Assembly (NCBI GenBank): GCA_900320505.1
Contig: ONSL01000004.1
Span: 1 to 39,480 of the forward strand
Direction of reading: 5' to 3'
DNA: 39,480 nt
From: an uncultured Eubacteriales bacterium
GTDB taxonomy: Bacteria > Bacillota_I > Bacilli_A > RF39 > UBA660
Below, piece after piece: positions 8,526-16,975 of the stretch (the stretch's first letter is position 1; each line of letters opens with the position of its first letter). The notes beneath the pieces are model-generated. The model was given only the letters and a program-made list of their open reading frames with translations, did no database searches and was not told the origin of the DNA. Both the position numbers and the translations under genes were made by a program.

Positions 8526-8792
8526 ATGGCAGTTAAGATTAGACTTATGAGAATGGGTGCTAAAGGACATCCAAGCTATAGAATAGTTGCTACTGATTCA
8601 CATCGTAAGAGAGATGGAGAATATATTGAGTTAATCGGTAACTATTTTCCATGTGATGGTAAAAATACTATTAATGAAGAAGCTGCTCTTAAATGGTTAA
8701 GAGTTGGAGCTATTCCAACTGATACAGTTAAGAACTTATTCAGCAAAGCTGGTATTATCAAAAAGTTTGACGAAGAAAAGAAGAGCAAGTAA
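8526..8792 (+). CDS. rpsP: 30S ribosomal protein S16
   Basis: An 88-residue primary structural protein of the small subunit. It starts [20 protein letters not shown], the S16 signature, followed by the typical [14 protein letters not shown] segment and a basic tail. A GGAGG ribosome site precedes ATG 8526. The khpA gene follows 2 bp later; rpsP-khpA is a standard Bacillota pair, although the usual rimM and trmD partners do not follow here. Confidence 0.97.
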   Translation: MAVKIRLMRMGAKGHPSYRIVATDSHRKRDGEYIELIGNYFPCDGKNTINEEAALKWLRVGAIPTDTVKNLFSKAGIIKKFDEEKKSK

Positions 8793-8794
8793 TT

Positions 8795-9022
8795 ATGGAT
8801 TATGTAGTATTAGTTAAAGATATTGTTAAAGATCTTACAGAAGATGAGTTTGATGTTGTATCAAACGATAACAATATTACAATTACTGTATCAGAAAATG
8901 ATTATGGTAAAGTAATAGGAAAAGGCGGAGCAACTATTAATGCAATTAGAGTGTTAGTAGATGAGGCTGCTACATTACATAATGATAGCTTTATTAAGGT
9001 TGAAGTCGAAAAGAAGGATTAA
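8795..9022 (+). CDS. khpA: KH-domain RNA-binding protein KhpA (YlqC)
   Basis: A 75-residue single KH domain with the GKVIGKGGATINAIR loop (GxxG) that contacts RNA. In Bacillota KhpA dimerises with KhpB/EloR and affects cell division and elongation through RNA binding. It sits 2 bp after rpsP in one transcript. The shared terminator lies over its stop codon. Confidence 0.93.
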   Translation: MDYVVLVKDIVKDLTEDEFDVVSNDNNITITVSENDYGKVIGKGGATINAIRVLVDEAATLHNDSFIKVEVEKKD

Positions 9023-9040
9023 ATTTAATCCTTCTTTTTT
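9011..9040. terminator. Bidirectional terminator between convergent khpA and pflX-like gene
   Basis: A 26-bp perfect inverted repeat (9011-9036, AAGAAGGATTAAA and its complement) is followed by T on the plus strand and flanked by A/T on the other. It overlaps the khpA stop and ends next to the stop of the opposing radical SAM gene. Confidence 0.85.
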
Positions 9041-9937
9041 CTATACACCTGTTAAATCAAAATCTGGAATAAAACTATCTTTAGCAGTATCACCAGTTTG
9101 CATAAATGCATTTTTAACACCTAAATCACATGCATAATTTATAAGATTATCATAATCACTTTCTCTTACTTTATGGTTTAGCTCTTTTATATTTTCTACT
9201 TGTTTTAATGGAGTATACTGATTCATTATACTTATAAAAATATTATCATGATATGTATCATATAAATATTTAATTATTTTTTTTGAATCTTCTATCTGTT
9301 CAGGAAGCATAAGATGTCTTACTATAATTCCTTTTTTCATCATACCATTTTTATCAAATACTGGATTTCCAACTTGTCTATACATTTCTTTTATAGCATC
9401 TGTTGCAATATCAAAATAATTAACTGCTTTCGAATATTTCATTGCAAGAATATCATCATAATATTTTAGATCAGGAAGATATATATCGATAAGTCCATCT
9501 AACTTTCTTAATGTTTCAACTTTTTCATATCCACTTGTATTATAAACGATAGGGATTATAAGTCCCATCTCTTTTGCCATGATAAGTGCTTTTTTTATTT
9601 GAGGGACGAAATGTGTTGGAGTAACAAGATTTATGTTTTCTGCACCATCTTTTTGAAGCTTTATCATTTTTTCTGCAAGCTGCTTAATGTTTATTTCTTT
9701 TCCAAAATTATTTGTACTTATATTATAATTCTGACAAAAAATACATTTCATATTGCATCCTGAAAAGAATATAGCTCCAGATCCATTCTTGCCTGAAATT
9801 GGTGGCTCTTCATAATAATGCTTTGCAATTCTTGCAACTTTTATCTTTGAAGTCATAGAGCAGAGCCCAGTTTCTCCTTCATTTCTATTAACCCCACATT
9901 CCCTAGGACATATTTTACAACAATCTAATTCTTTCAT
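9041..9937 (-). CDS. Radical SAM protein of the PflX group (PFL-activase-like)
   Basis: A 298-residue enzyme with the radical SAM cluster motif CNMKCIFC (Cys61, Cys65, Cys68) and an N-terminal Cys-rich section (CCKICPRECGVNR, later GLCSM) typical of the COG1313/PflX branch. Members resemble pyruvate formate-lyase activating enzyme, which puts a glycyl radical on a partner, but the PflX substrate is not established. Further family segments are NLVTPTHFVPQI, IPIVYNTSGYE, DIYLPDLKYYD and IVRHLMLPEQ. No PFL gene is nearby. It is transcribed alone, convergent with khpA and divergent from cdsA. Confidence 0.85.
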   Translation of the reverse strand: MKELDCCKICPRECGVNRNEGETGLCSMTSKIKVARIAKHYYEEPPISGKNGSGAIFFSGCNMKCIFCQNYNISTNNFGKEINIKQLAEKMIKLQKDGAENINLVTPTHFVPQIKKALIMAKEMGLIIPIVYNTSGYEKVETLRKLDGLIDIYLPDLKYYDDILAMKYSKAVNYFDIATDAIKEMYRQVGNPVFDKNGMMKKGIIVRHLMLPEQIEDSKKIIKYLYDTYHDNIFISIMNQYTPLKQVENIKELNHKVRESDYDNLINYACDLGVKNAFMQTGDTAKDSFIPDFDLTGV

Positions 9938-9993
9938 GTTTACACACTTCCAATAAATATTATATATTAAATTTACTTTTTTTTAAACTAAAC

Positions 9994-10022
9994 TTGCAAG
10001 GCTTTCATCTTTATTATATAAT
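9994..10022 (+). promoter_or_regulatory. SigA-type promoter for cdsA-rseP
   Basis: TTGCAA (9994-9999), a 17-bp spacer and TATAAT (10017-10022) lie 22 bp before the cdsA start, which has a GGAGG ribosome site. Confidence 0.75.
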
Positions 10023-10043
10023 TTTAATAGTATGGAGGATTAA

Positions 10044-10841
10044 ATGAAAAAGAGAATTTTAAGTGCTATCATTATGACAGCAATATTTATACCATTATTA
10101 TTTATTGGAGGTAAATTTTTTACTATTTTTATGTGCGTACTTGCATGTCTATCAACATATGAATTAATAAAAATAAATGATACAAAAAGTGTACCATTAC
10201 TTATGAAGGTATTTACATATCTTGCAGTAATATTTATGGTACTTACAAATATGGATAGTATAGATTTTAATTATACATTAGATTATAAACTAATAAGTAT
10301 ACTTATATTTGCATTTTTAGTACCTCTTGTATTTATAAATAATAATAAGAAATATAATATAGAAGATGCTTTATATTTAATGAGTATTGCATTATTTTTA
10401 GGATTTAGCTTTAATTTACTTTCAGTTGTCAGAAACTATGATTTATTATATTTCATATATTTATTATTAATTGCAGCATTAACAGATGTTTTTGCATATA
10501 TTTCAGGAAGTCTTGTTGGAAAGCATAAATTATGTCCTAATATTAGTCCAAATAAAACTGTTGAAGGAATGATTTTTGGAACACTTATTGGAACATTTAC
10601 TGGAGTATATTTCTATCATATGGTTATTAATCCAAATTTAAGTATTATGACAATAATTCTTGTAAGTTTAATGCTTTCACTAGTTGGACAAATAGGAGAT
10701 TTAGTATTTTCTATGATTAAGAGATTCTATAAAACAAAAGATTTTTCAAATATAATACCAGGACATGGTGGCATACTTGATAGATTTGATAGTCTAATTT
10801 TTATAAGTTTAGCATCTATATTTATATTAGGAATTATTTAA
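10044..10841 (+). CDS. cdsA: Phosphatidate cytidylyltransferase (CDP-diglyceride synthase)
   Basis: Makes CDP-diacylglycerol from phosphatidic acid and CTP at the membrane, the branch point for phospholipid synthesis. The 265 residues contain several hydrophobic spans (roughly 5-50, 60-75, 85-98, 115-125, 135-155, 170-190, 200-220, 245-262). The C-terminal CDS signature is KDFSNIIPGHGGILDRFDS, with ISPNKTVEGMIFG upstream. It is followed 10 bp later by rseP. The common Bacillota order uppS-cdsA-dxr-rseP is reduced here to cdsA-rseP. Confidence 0.93.
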   Translation: MKKRILSAIIMTAIFIPLLFIGGKFFTIFMCVLACLSTYELIKINDTKSVPLLMKVFTYLAVIFMVLTNMDSIDFNYTLDYKLISILIFAFLVPLVFINNNKKYNIEDALYLMSIALFLGFSFNLLSVVRNYDLLYFIYLLLIAALTDVFAYISGSLVGKHKLCPNISPNKTVEGMIFGTLIGTFTGVYFYHMVINPNLSIMTIILVSLMLSLVGQIGDLVFSMIKRFYKTKDFSNIIPGHGGILDRFDSLIFISLASIFILGII

Positions 10842-10850
10842 GGAGGATAC

Positions 10851-11915
10851 ATGCAAATTATAATTAACTTACTTTTATTTGTATTAATACTTGGAACTAT
10901 AGTTTTTGTCCATGAATTTGGACATTTTCTATTTGCAAAATTAACTGGTGTATATGTATATGAATTTTCAATTGGTATGGGACCTAAACTTTTTAGCAAG
11001 AAAGGCAAAAAAGGAGAAACTGAGTATAGCATTCGTGCAATACCAATTGGTGGATTCTGTTCTATGGCTGGAGAAGATGTTGAAAATGATGATAAAAGCA
11101 TAAAAAAAGATAGATTTTTACAAGCTAAAAAGCCATGGCAGAGATTTTTAATAATGTTTATGGGACCTGGCTTTAACTTTCTTCTTGCACTTATAGTATT
11201 CTTTTTTGTAGGACTATTTGGATCACCTTCCTTAACACCAACAATTGAAGGAACAGTAAAAGGATATCCTGCTTATTATTCTAATCTTTCAAAAGGTGAT
11301 ACAATAAAGAAAATAAATAATCATAATATTTATACAATGGATGATGTATCACTTTATCTTGCAGTTGCTGATCATAAAAAGCCTGTACAGATAAGTGTTG
11401 AAAAACAAAATGGAAATAAAGAAACATATAATATAAAGGCTAAAAAGGAAACTGTTAAAGTAAATGGTCAAAAGCAAACATCATATAAATATGGTATAAG
11501 TTTAAAGACTAAAACTAAAAAAGGTCTTTTAAATGCAGTTAATTATATGTTTGTTAAAACAGGAGCATTATTCCGTCAAATGTTTGTTACAGTTGGGTAT
11601 TTATTTAGTGGCAGAATTGGTCTTAATGAACTTTCTGGTCCAGTTGGAATTTATTCGATAGTTGGGGAAGAGGCATCACAAGGATTTGCTGCACTTATAT
11701 ATTTACTTGCATATTTGAGTATTAATGTTGGATTCCTAAATCTTTTACCACTTCCTGCTTTTGATGGAGGACATATATTATTTATAATAATTGAATTAAT
11801 AAAAGGAAGCCCTGTTAAACCAGAAACAGAAAATAAAGTTCATACGATAGGTTTTATTTTACTTATGATTTTAATGGCTTTAATTACGATTAATGATATT
11901 CTTAGATTTTTCTAG
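10851..11915 (+). CDS. rseP: Site-2 zinc metalloprotease RseP/RasP
   Basis: An intramembrane protease (M50) of 354 residues that cleaves anti-sigma factors and signal-peptide remnants. The zinc-binding HEFGH is in the first membrane segment (about 21-25). A periplasm-side PDZ domain spans roughly 125-200. The second active-site motif NLLPLPAFDGGH is near 298-310, and the family FLIMFMGPGFNFLLAL segment is near 98-115. An AGGAGG ribosome site lies directly before ATG 10851. It is likely co-transcribed with cdsA. Confidence 0.94.
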   Translation: MQIIINLLLFVLILGTIVFVHEFGHFLFAKLTGVYVYEFSIGMGPKLFSKKGKKGETEYSIRAIPIGGFCSMAGEDVENDDKSIKKDRFLQAKKPWQRFLIMFMGPGFNFLLALIVFFFVGLFGSPSLTPTIEGTVKGYPAYYSNLSKGDTIKKINNHNIYTMDDVSLYLAVADHKKPVQISVEKQNGNKETYNIKAKKETVKVNGQKQTSYKYGISLKTKTKKGLLNAVNYMFVKTGALFRQMFVTVGYLFSGRIGLNELSGPVGIYSIVGEEASQGFAALIYLLAYLSINVGFLNLLPLPAFDGGHILFIIIELIKGSPVKPETENKVHTIGFILLMILMALITINDILRFF

Positions 11916-11947
11916 GAATTCTTTTTCTGAAGTTGGAGATGAAAAAT

Positions 11948-14900
11948 ATGAAAAAAATATTAGATGGAAATAAAGCAATGGCAATGTCTGCTTATAACTT
12001 TACTGAAGTTAGTGGACTTTATCCAATAACACCAGCATCACCTATGGGAGAAGTAACCGATAGATGGGCTAGTGAAGGAAAGAAAAACTTTTTTGGTACA
12101 ACACCTAAAGTAGTTGAAATGGAAAGCGAAGCAGGAGCTGCAGGAATGGTTCATGGATCTCTTCTTTCAGGTGCTCTTACATCAACATATACTGCAAGTC
12201 AGGGACTTCTTTTAATGATTCCTGATATGTATAAGATTGCTGGAGAGATGCTTCCATGTGTCATTAATGTATCTGCAAGGACAGTTGCAACACATGCACT
12301 TTCTATATTTGGCGATCATTCTGATATATATGCTGCTAGAAGTACAGGATTTGCAATACTTTCATCATCATCTGTAAAAGATGCAAACTATTTAACAAAT
12401 GTAAGCTACTTATCTGCAATAAAAGGTAAGATTCCATTCATCAATTTTATGGATGGCTTTAGAACAAGTCATGAACTTGATAAGATTGAAATAATTGATT
12501 ACGATAGTGTTAAAAAATTAATTGATAAAGATGCTTTAAAATCATTTAGAAAGAGAAGCTTAAATCCTAATCATCCATCAGTAAGAGGGACAAATCAAAA
12601 TGGTGATGTATACTTCCAAGTAATGGAGTCAAGAAACAAGTATTATGATGAACTTCCAGATATAGTTAATGATTATATGAAAGAGATAAATAAGATAACT
12701 GGAGAAAGTTATAAGCCTTTTAACTATTATGGCGCTCCTAATGCAACAAAGGTAATAGTTGCGATGGGCTCTGTTAATGATACTATAAAAGAGACAGTTT
12801 CTTACCTTACAAAAAAAGGAGAAGCAGTTGGTGTAATAGAAGTACATTTATTTAGACCATTTTCATCAAAATACTTTTTAAGTGTTCTTCCTAAAACAGT
12901 TAAAAAAATAATAGTACTTGATAGAGCAAAAGAAGCAGGAGATGTTGGAGAGGCTCTTTATCTTGATGTATTAAAAGTTGTAAAAGAAGTTAGTACAAAG
13001 GTTAAAGTATATGGCGGAAGATATGGACTTTCGTCAAAAGATACAACACCTGCAATGATAAAAGGAGTATTTGATTTTGTAGATAGAGATCCACATTATA
13101 CATTTACTGTTGGAATAGATGATGATGTTACATTTAGAAGTATACCATACGATAAAGATTTCTTTATACCTAGCAGTACAACAAATTTCTTAATATATGG
13201 TTATGGATCTGATGGAATGGTTTCAGCATCTAAAGATATTTTAAAGATAACTGGAAGCAATTCTAAAGCATATGTTCAAGGATATTTCCAGTATGATAGT
13301 AAGAAAAGTGGAGGACTTACAATATCACATTTAAGATTTGATAAGAATGAAATTCATTCTCCATATTATATTTCAAGATGTCATTTTATGATCTGTACAA
13401 AAGATAGTTATATAAATAAAATGGATTTAGCAAGTAAGATAGAAGATGACGGAATATTCTTACTTAATACACATATGTCAGAAGAAGAATTTTTAAAGAC
13501 TGTTCCAATAAATTATAAGAAAACATTTGAAAAGAGGAATATAAAAGTATATTTAATAGATGCATCTTCAATTGCAAAACTTTATGGTCTTGATAATAAA
13601 ATTAGTGCAATTATGGAAACAGTTATATTTAAACTTGGTAAACTTATAGATTACAATTTTGCAGTTTCAAAAGTAAAATCATCTATTGAGAAAAAATTTG
13701 GTGGTAAGGGCGGAGATATTGCAGAAAAGAATATAAGAGCAATTGATAATGCACTTTCGAATATAGTAGAAGTTAAAATACCAAATATTAGATATAATGC
13801 TATTACAACTAAAACTCCATCTAAATTTGAACTTGTAAATAATATAGAAGGAGATGCTCTACCTGTTAGTAGTTTTATAGATGAAGCTGACGGAATGGTA
13901 AGTGCTGGAACATCAAAGAAAGGAAAGAGAGATATATCAGAATTTACACCATACTATAATCCTGAAAAATGTATAGCATGTGGTCTTTGCAGTATGGTAT
14001 GTCCTCATGCAGTTATTAGACCATTTGTTTTAGATGATAATGAAGTACTTGATGCTCCAGAAAGTTTAAAGAAAAAATTAATAGATATTAAAGTAGGAGA
14101 TAAGACATATAAATATACTATTGGAATAAGTATAAAAGATTGTACTGGATGTTCATTGTGTGTAAATATATGTCCTGGTAAAAAAGGAGAAAAGGCTCTT
14201 TCTTTAAAAGAAAAGATTGAAACAGAAGATTATCTTAATGAGATTAATTATTTATTTAATGAAGTAAGTGAAAAACATATATTCCCTAAAAATACGATTA
14301 GAGGTAGTCAATTAATAAAACCTAAATTTGAATTTAGTGGTGCATGTGCAGGATGTGGCGAAACACCTTACTTAAAACTTCTATCACAACTTTTTGGAGA
14401 TAATTTAGTAGTTGCAAATGCAACTGGTTGTTCATCAATTTATGGAGCTAGTTATCCATCAAGTCCATGGAGCAGTCCTTGGGCCAACAGCTTATTTGAA
14501 GATAATGCAGAGTTTGGTTATGGAATGAGAATTGCAGATATAGCAAGCAAAAATAAAATTGCGACACTTATAAATGATAATATGAATCTTGTAAAGAAAA
14601 GTGAAGAAAAAATATATAAAGCATACATTGATAATCCAAATGAAGAAAATGCAAATGCACTGCTTAATATAATCGATAAGACAAAGATTCCTGGATTACT
14701 AGAATTAAAAGATGATGTTGCTCCGAAGAGTATTTGGATTGTTGGTGGAGATGGATGGGCATATGATATAGGCTATAATGGAATAGATCATGTTCTTTCT
14801 AATCATGAAAATGTAAATATTTTAGTTTTAGATACTGAAGTATATTCAAATACGGGTGGTCAATCATCTAAATCTACTAGATTAGGTGCAATTGCTAAAT

Positions 14901-15361
14901 TTGCAAGTAGTGGTAAGAAAACTGCTAAAAAAGATCTTGCACGTATTGCTCTTACTTATCCTCATGTTTATGTTGGAACTGTATCACTAGGTGCTAATAT
15001 GATGCAAACAATAAAGGTGTTTGAGGAAGCTGAAGCATACGATGGTCCATCAATTATTATTGCATACTCTCCATGTATTGCACAAAAGATAATAAAAGGA
15101 ATGTCTAATAGTATTGCAGAAGAAAAAGAAGCAACACTATCTGGCTACTTCCCACTTTTCCATTATAATCCTGAAACTCGAGAGTTTAAACTTGATTCAA
15201 AAGCTGATTTTTCTAAATATATAGATTTTCTTGGAGGAGAAGACAGATATAGAACATTAAAGAATGTAAATAAGGATTATAAGAAGATTCTTGAAGAAAA
15301 TAAAAAGAATGCAGAAGAAAGATATAAATACTATGAAAATTTATCAAATAAAGGTGAATAA
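11948..15361 (+). CDS. nifJ: Pyruvate:ferredoxin (flavodoxin) oxidoreductase
   Basis: Oxidatively decarboxylates pyruvate to acetyl-CoA, passing electrons to ferredoxin; an anaerobe's alternative to pyruvate dehydrogenase. The 1137-residue single-chain form carries all domains in order. These are the pyrimidine-binding domain (YPITPASPMGE), domain II, a gamma domain (GSDGMVSASKDILK) and a 2[4Fe-4S] ferredoxin insert (CIACGLCSMVCPHA; CTGCSLCVNICPG). The TPP domain follows, with the CAGCGETPY cluster motif, NATGCSSIYG and GGDGWAYDIGYNGIDH. ATG 11948 is chosen because GGAG lies 9 bp upstream; in-frame TTG 11933 and ATG 11939 are poorer. It begins 32 bp after rseP. Confidence 0.96.
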   Translation: MKKILDGNKAMAMSAYNFTEVSGLYPITPASPMGEVTDRWASEGKKNFFGTTPKVVEMESEAGAAGMVHGSLLSGALTSTYTASQGLLLMIPDMYKIAGEMLPCVINVSARTVATHALSIFGDHSDIYAARSTGFAILSSSSVKDANYLTNVSYLSAIKGKIPFINFMDGFRTSHELDKIEIIDYDSVKKLIDKDALKSFRKRSLNPNHPSVRGTNQNGDVYFQVMESRNKYYDELPDIVNDYMKEINKITGESYKPFNYYGAPNATKVIVAMGSVNDTIKETVSYLTKKGEAVGVIEVHLFRPFSSKYFLSVLPKTVKKIIVLDRAKEAGDVGEALYLDVLKVVKEVSTKVKVYGGRYGLSSKDTTPAMIKGVFDFVDRDPHYTFTVGIDDDVTFRSIPYDKDFFIPSSTTNFLIYGYGSDGMVSASKDILKITGSNSKAYVQGYFQYDSKKSGGLTISHLRFDKNEIHSPYYISRCHFMICTKDSYINKMDLASKIEDDGIFLLNTHMSEEEFLKTVPINYKKTFEKRNIKVYLIDASSIAKLYGLDNKISAIMETVIFKLGKLIDYNFAVSKVKSSIEKKFGGKGGDIAEKNIRAIDNALSNIVEVKIPNIRYNAITTKTPSKFELVNNIEGDALPVSSFIDEADGMVSAGTSKKGKRDISEFTPYYNPEKCIACGLCSMVCPHAVIRPFVLDDNEVLDAPESLKKKLIDIKVGDKTYKYTIGISIKDCTGCSLCVNICPGKKGEKALSLKEKIETEDYLNEINYLFNEVSEKHIFPKNTIRGSQLIKPKFEFSGACAGCGETPYLKLLSQLFGDNLVVANATGCSSIYGASYPSSPWSSPWANSLFEDNAEFGYGMRIADIASKNKIATLINDNMNLVKKSEEKIYKAYIDNPNEENANALLNIIDKTKIPGLLELKDDVAPKSIWIVGGDGWAYDIGYNGIDHVLSNHENVNILVLDTEVYSNTGGQSSKSTRLGAIAKFASSGKKTAKKDLARIALTYPHVYVGTVSLGANMMQTIKVFEEAEAYDGPSIIIAYSPCIAQKIIKGMSNSIAEEKEATLSGYFPLFHYNPETREFKLDSKADFSKYIDFLGGEDRYRTLKNVNKDYKKILEENKKNAEERYKYYENLSNKGE

Positions 15362-15364
15362 TTC

Positions 15365-15393
15365 TTGATTTTTATATCTTTTTCTAGTATATT
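15365..15393 (+). promoter_or_regulatory. SigA-type promoter for rpsO
   Basis: TTGATT (15365-15370), a 17-bp spacer and TATATT (15388-15393) start just after the nifJ stop and give an rpsO leader of about 75 nt. Confidence 0.65.
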
Positions 15394-15401
15394 ATATACG
15401 T

Positions 15402-15476
15402 ACTAATTCTTAGTTCTGGGTTTTTCCGTCCCATTACTCAGTGTTAGCAAATATATAAGGAAAGGAATGAAAAAAT
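15402..15476 (+). promoter_or_regulatory. rpsO 5' leader, possible S15 autoregulatory RNA
   Basis: The roughly 75-nt leader contains TCTGGG, a T-rich/CCG loop and CCCA (about 15415-15435), then an ACTCAGTGTTAGC segment and an AAGGAAAGGA ribosome site. S15 genes in many bacteria are repressed by S15 binding to leader structures, so a role here is plausible, but no known class was matched with certainty. Confidence 0.3.
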
Positions 15477-15746
15477 ATGGCTTTAACAAAAGAAGAAAAA
15501 GCAAAGATTGTAAAAGAATATGCAAGAGATAAAAATGATACTGGATCTCCTGAAGTTCAAGTAGCAATATTAACACAAGAAATTAATAACTTAACTGAAC
15601 ATTTAAAAGTTCATAAACATGATTATCATTCAAATCGTGGACTTTTAAAGAAAGTTGGTCAACGTCGTAATATGCTAGATTATCTCGCTAAAAAAGATGT
15701 TACTAGATATCGTGATTTAATTAAAAAGTTAGGTTTAAGAAAGTAG
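15477..15746 (+). CDS. rpsO: 30S ribosomal protein S15
   Basis: An 89-residue protein that binds 16S rRNA early in small-subunit assembly. The [23 protein letters not shown] segment (key [19 protein letters not shown] next) and the [12 protein letters not shown] segment are family signatures. It is single-gene, with its own promoter and terminator; the common downstream pnp gene is not here. Confidence 0.97.
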   Translation: MALTKEEKAKIVKEYARDKNDTGSPEVQVAILTQEINNLTEHLKVHKHDYHSNRGLLKKVGQRRNMLDYLAKKDVTRYRDLIKKLGLRK

Positions 15747-15769
15747 TTACTTATGTAACTATTTTTTTT
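15744..15769 (+). terminator. rpsO terminator
   Basis: TAGTTAC (15744-15750) pairs with GTAACTA (15755-15761), followed by eight T. The stem begins at the rpsO stop codon. Confidence 0.85.
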
Positions 15770-15850
15770 CACATAAATTTCACTTTATTTCCATAAAAAA
15801 TACATAATTATATAATATACTGATATCATGAAAGGAGAAAAAAATAAATA

Positions 15851-16111
15851 ATGAGTAGAAGTTTAAAGAATATTACAAGCTTTTTTGTATTAGTAATTTT
15901 AGTTTTACTTTTAGGATTTACAGTATATCAAAATAAAGGTGTTAGGAGTAATTTTGAAGGAGCACCTAATATGAATAATAGTGGAGAGAATATGAAATCT
16001 CCACCAACAAAGCCAGATGATTCAAATAAAAGTGATAAAGAAAGTCAACCAAGTATGAATAATGGGAATATGCAAGAAGCTATGTCTCTTCCCCCTGAAG
16101 AGGGCAAATAG
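15851..16111 (+). pseudogene. N-terminal half of a membrane-anchored beta-helix protein, split by the mobile element
   Basis: The reading frame starts MSRSLKNITSFFVLVILVLL, a signal anchor (hydrophobic about 9-26). A Pro/Asn/Ser/Met-rich linker follows and breaks off at LPPE; codons after 16099 (GAG GGC AAA TAG) come from the element. The other half resumes at 29963 in the same codon phase. Both halves match what I recall of one family in gut Bacillota: N-terminal anchor, disordered linker, two membrane segments, then a polymorphic beta-helix. The truncated 86-residue product could still be made (AAAGGAG 13 bp upstream of ATG) but would lack the functional domain. Rejoining gives 564 codons. 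Confidence 0.82.
16094..16101. other. attL core (cctgaaga)
   Basis: The codons CCT GAA GA of the interrupted gene; an identical octamer is at 29963-29970 in the same phase. Immediate flanks differ (cccc on the left, ca on the right), so identity is limited to 8 bp, compatible with a Tn916-type integrase that needs little homology. Confidence 0.72.
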
Positions 16112-16157
16112 TTTATATTTTGTTGAAAATAAAGGATAAAATGTATATCAATTTATT

Positions 16158-16181
16158 TTAGGTACTAAGTTAGGTACGTAA
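16158..16181. repeat. Left subterminal repeats TTAGGTAC (candidate integrase arm sites)
   Basis: TTAGGTAC occurs twice in direct orientation (16158-16165 and 16170-16177), the second followed by GTAA. The same 12-mer TTAGGTACGTAA recurs near the right end. It lies 57-80 bp inside attL, the usual place for arm-type sites bound by the integrase N-terminal domain. Confidence 0.6.
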
Positions 16182-16218
16182 ATTTAAAAAAATGCATAAA
16201 AATTGTTTATTTAGAGTA

Positions 16219-16275
16219 TTGGAAATAAATTTCCAAAAATATGTAAAATTACTAAGTTCTGGAAAACTATTTCCA
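16219..16275. promoter_or_regulatory. Twin palindromic sites TGGAAA-N4-TTTCCA upstream of abiEi
   Basis: Two sites, 16220-16235 and 16260-16275, share TGGAAA N4 TTTCCA and have centres exactly 40 bp apart, so they face the same side of the helix. They lie upstream of the abiEi -35. Their half-sites (TTGGAA / TTCCAA) are the same words as in the operators of the element regulator, in the opposite arrangement. Confidence 0.55.
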
Positions 16276-16290
16276 ATTTTTTTATAATAT

Positions 16291-16336
16291 TTGACAAAAT
16301 TACTGATAAATGATAAAATGTCAGTAGATTTGTCAA
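16291..16336 (+). promoter_or_regulatory. abiE promoter embedded in a 16-bp inverted repeat
   Basis: The promoter has TTGACA (16291-16296), a 17-bp spacer and TAAAAT (16314-16319). The arms TTGACAAAATTACTGA (16291-16306) and TCAGTAGATTTGTCAA (16321-16336) are inverted repeats matching at 14 of 16 positions and flank the -10. AbiEi antitoxins are known to repress their own operon by binding inverted repeats, so this is the probable autoregulatory operator. Confidence 0.75.
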
Positions 16337-16348
16337 GGAGGAATATAT

Positions 16349-16975
16349 ATGGAAAGAATGACAATAAAAGCGTTTAAAGAAGAAAGTAATATAGAAATTA
16401 TAGAATCGATTATGAAAATGAATAACGGATATGTTACATCTAAAGAATTAGATAATTATGGCATTCATAGAATGTATCTTAATACTATGTGGAAAAAAGG
16501 TATAGTGGAAAAGGTAGCTAATGGTATTTATATTGATTCAAATAAAATTGAAGATAGTTATTATGTATTTAGTCTTAGTATGCCTAATACAATATTCTCC
16601 CATATGACTGCACTTTATTTTCATGGTCTTTCTATAAAAGCTCCAGATGATAAATACGATATAACAGTAAGAAAAACATATAATAGTAAACATCTAAAAA
16701 ATCATGAAGTTTTTTATGTATCAGATGATATTTATGAACTTGGACTTACTGAAGCAGAAACTCCAATGGGGAATAAAGTAAGAGTTTATGATATTGAAAG
16801 ATGTATATGTGATATTATTAGATCTAAAAATAGAATGGATCTAGAACACGTTAAATATAGTATTAGAGAATATATAAAAAGAAAGGATAAAGATCTTATA
16901 AAACTTTCTAAATACGCAGATAAAATGGGGATAAAAAAAGAAGTAATGGATTTTGTGGAGGTATTTTATGAATAG
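16349..16975 (+). CDS. abiEi: AbiEi-family antitoxin (type IV TA)
   Basis: A 208-residue antitoxin and transcriptional repressor of the AbiE system. The N-terminal winged-helix region (about 15-60; GYVTSKELDNYGIHRMYLNT, then KGIVEKVANGIYI) is the usual AbiEi DNA-binding domain. The C-terminal part includes IFSHMTALYFHGLS, ITVRKTYNS and the conserved VYDIERCICDIIR. In AbiE, the antitoxin prevents abortive-infection toxicity without binding the toxin directly (family knowledge). An AAGGAGG ribosome site precedes ATG 16349. It overlaps the toxin start by 8 bp. Confidence 0.9.
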   Translation: MERMTIKAFKEESNIEIIESIMKMNNGYVTSKELDNYGIHRMYLNTMWKKGIVEKVANGIYIDSNKIEDSYYVFSLSMPNTIFSHMTALYFHGLSIKAPDDKYDITVRKTYNSKHLKNHEVFYVSDDIYELGLTEAETPMGNKVRVYDIERCICDIIRSKNRMDLEHVKYSIREYIKRKDKDLIKLSKYADKMGIKKEVMDFVEVFYE

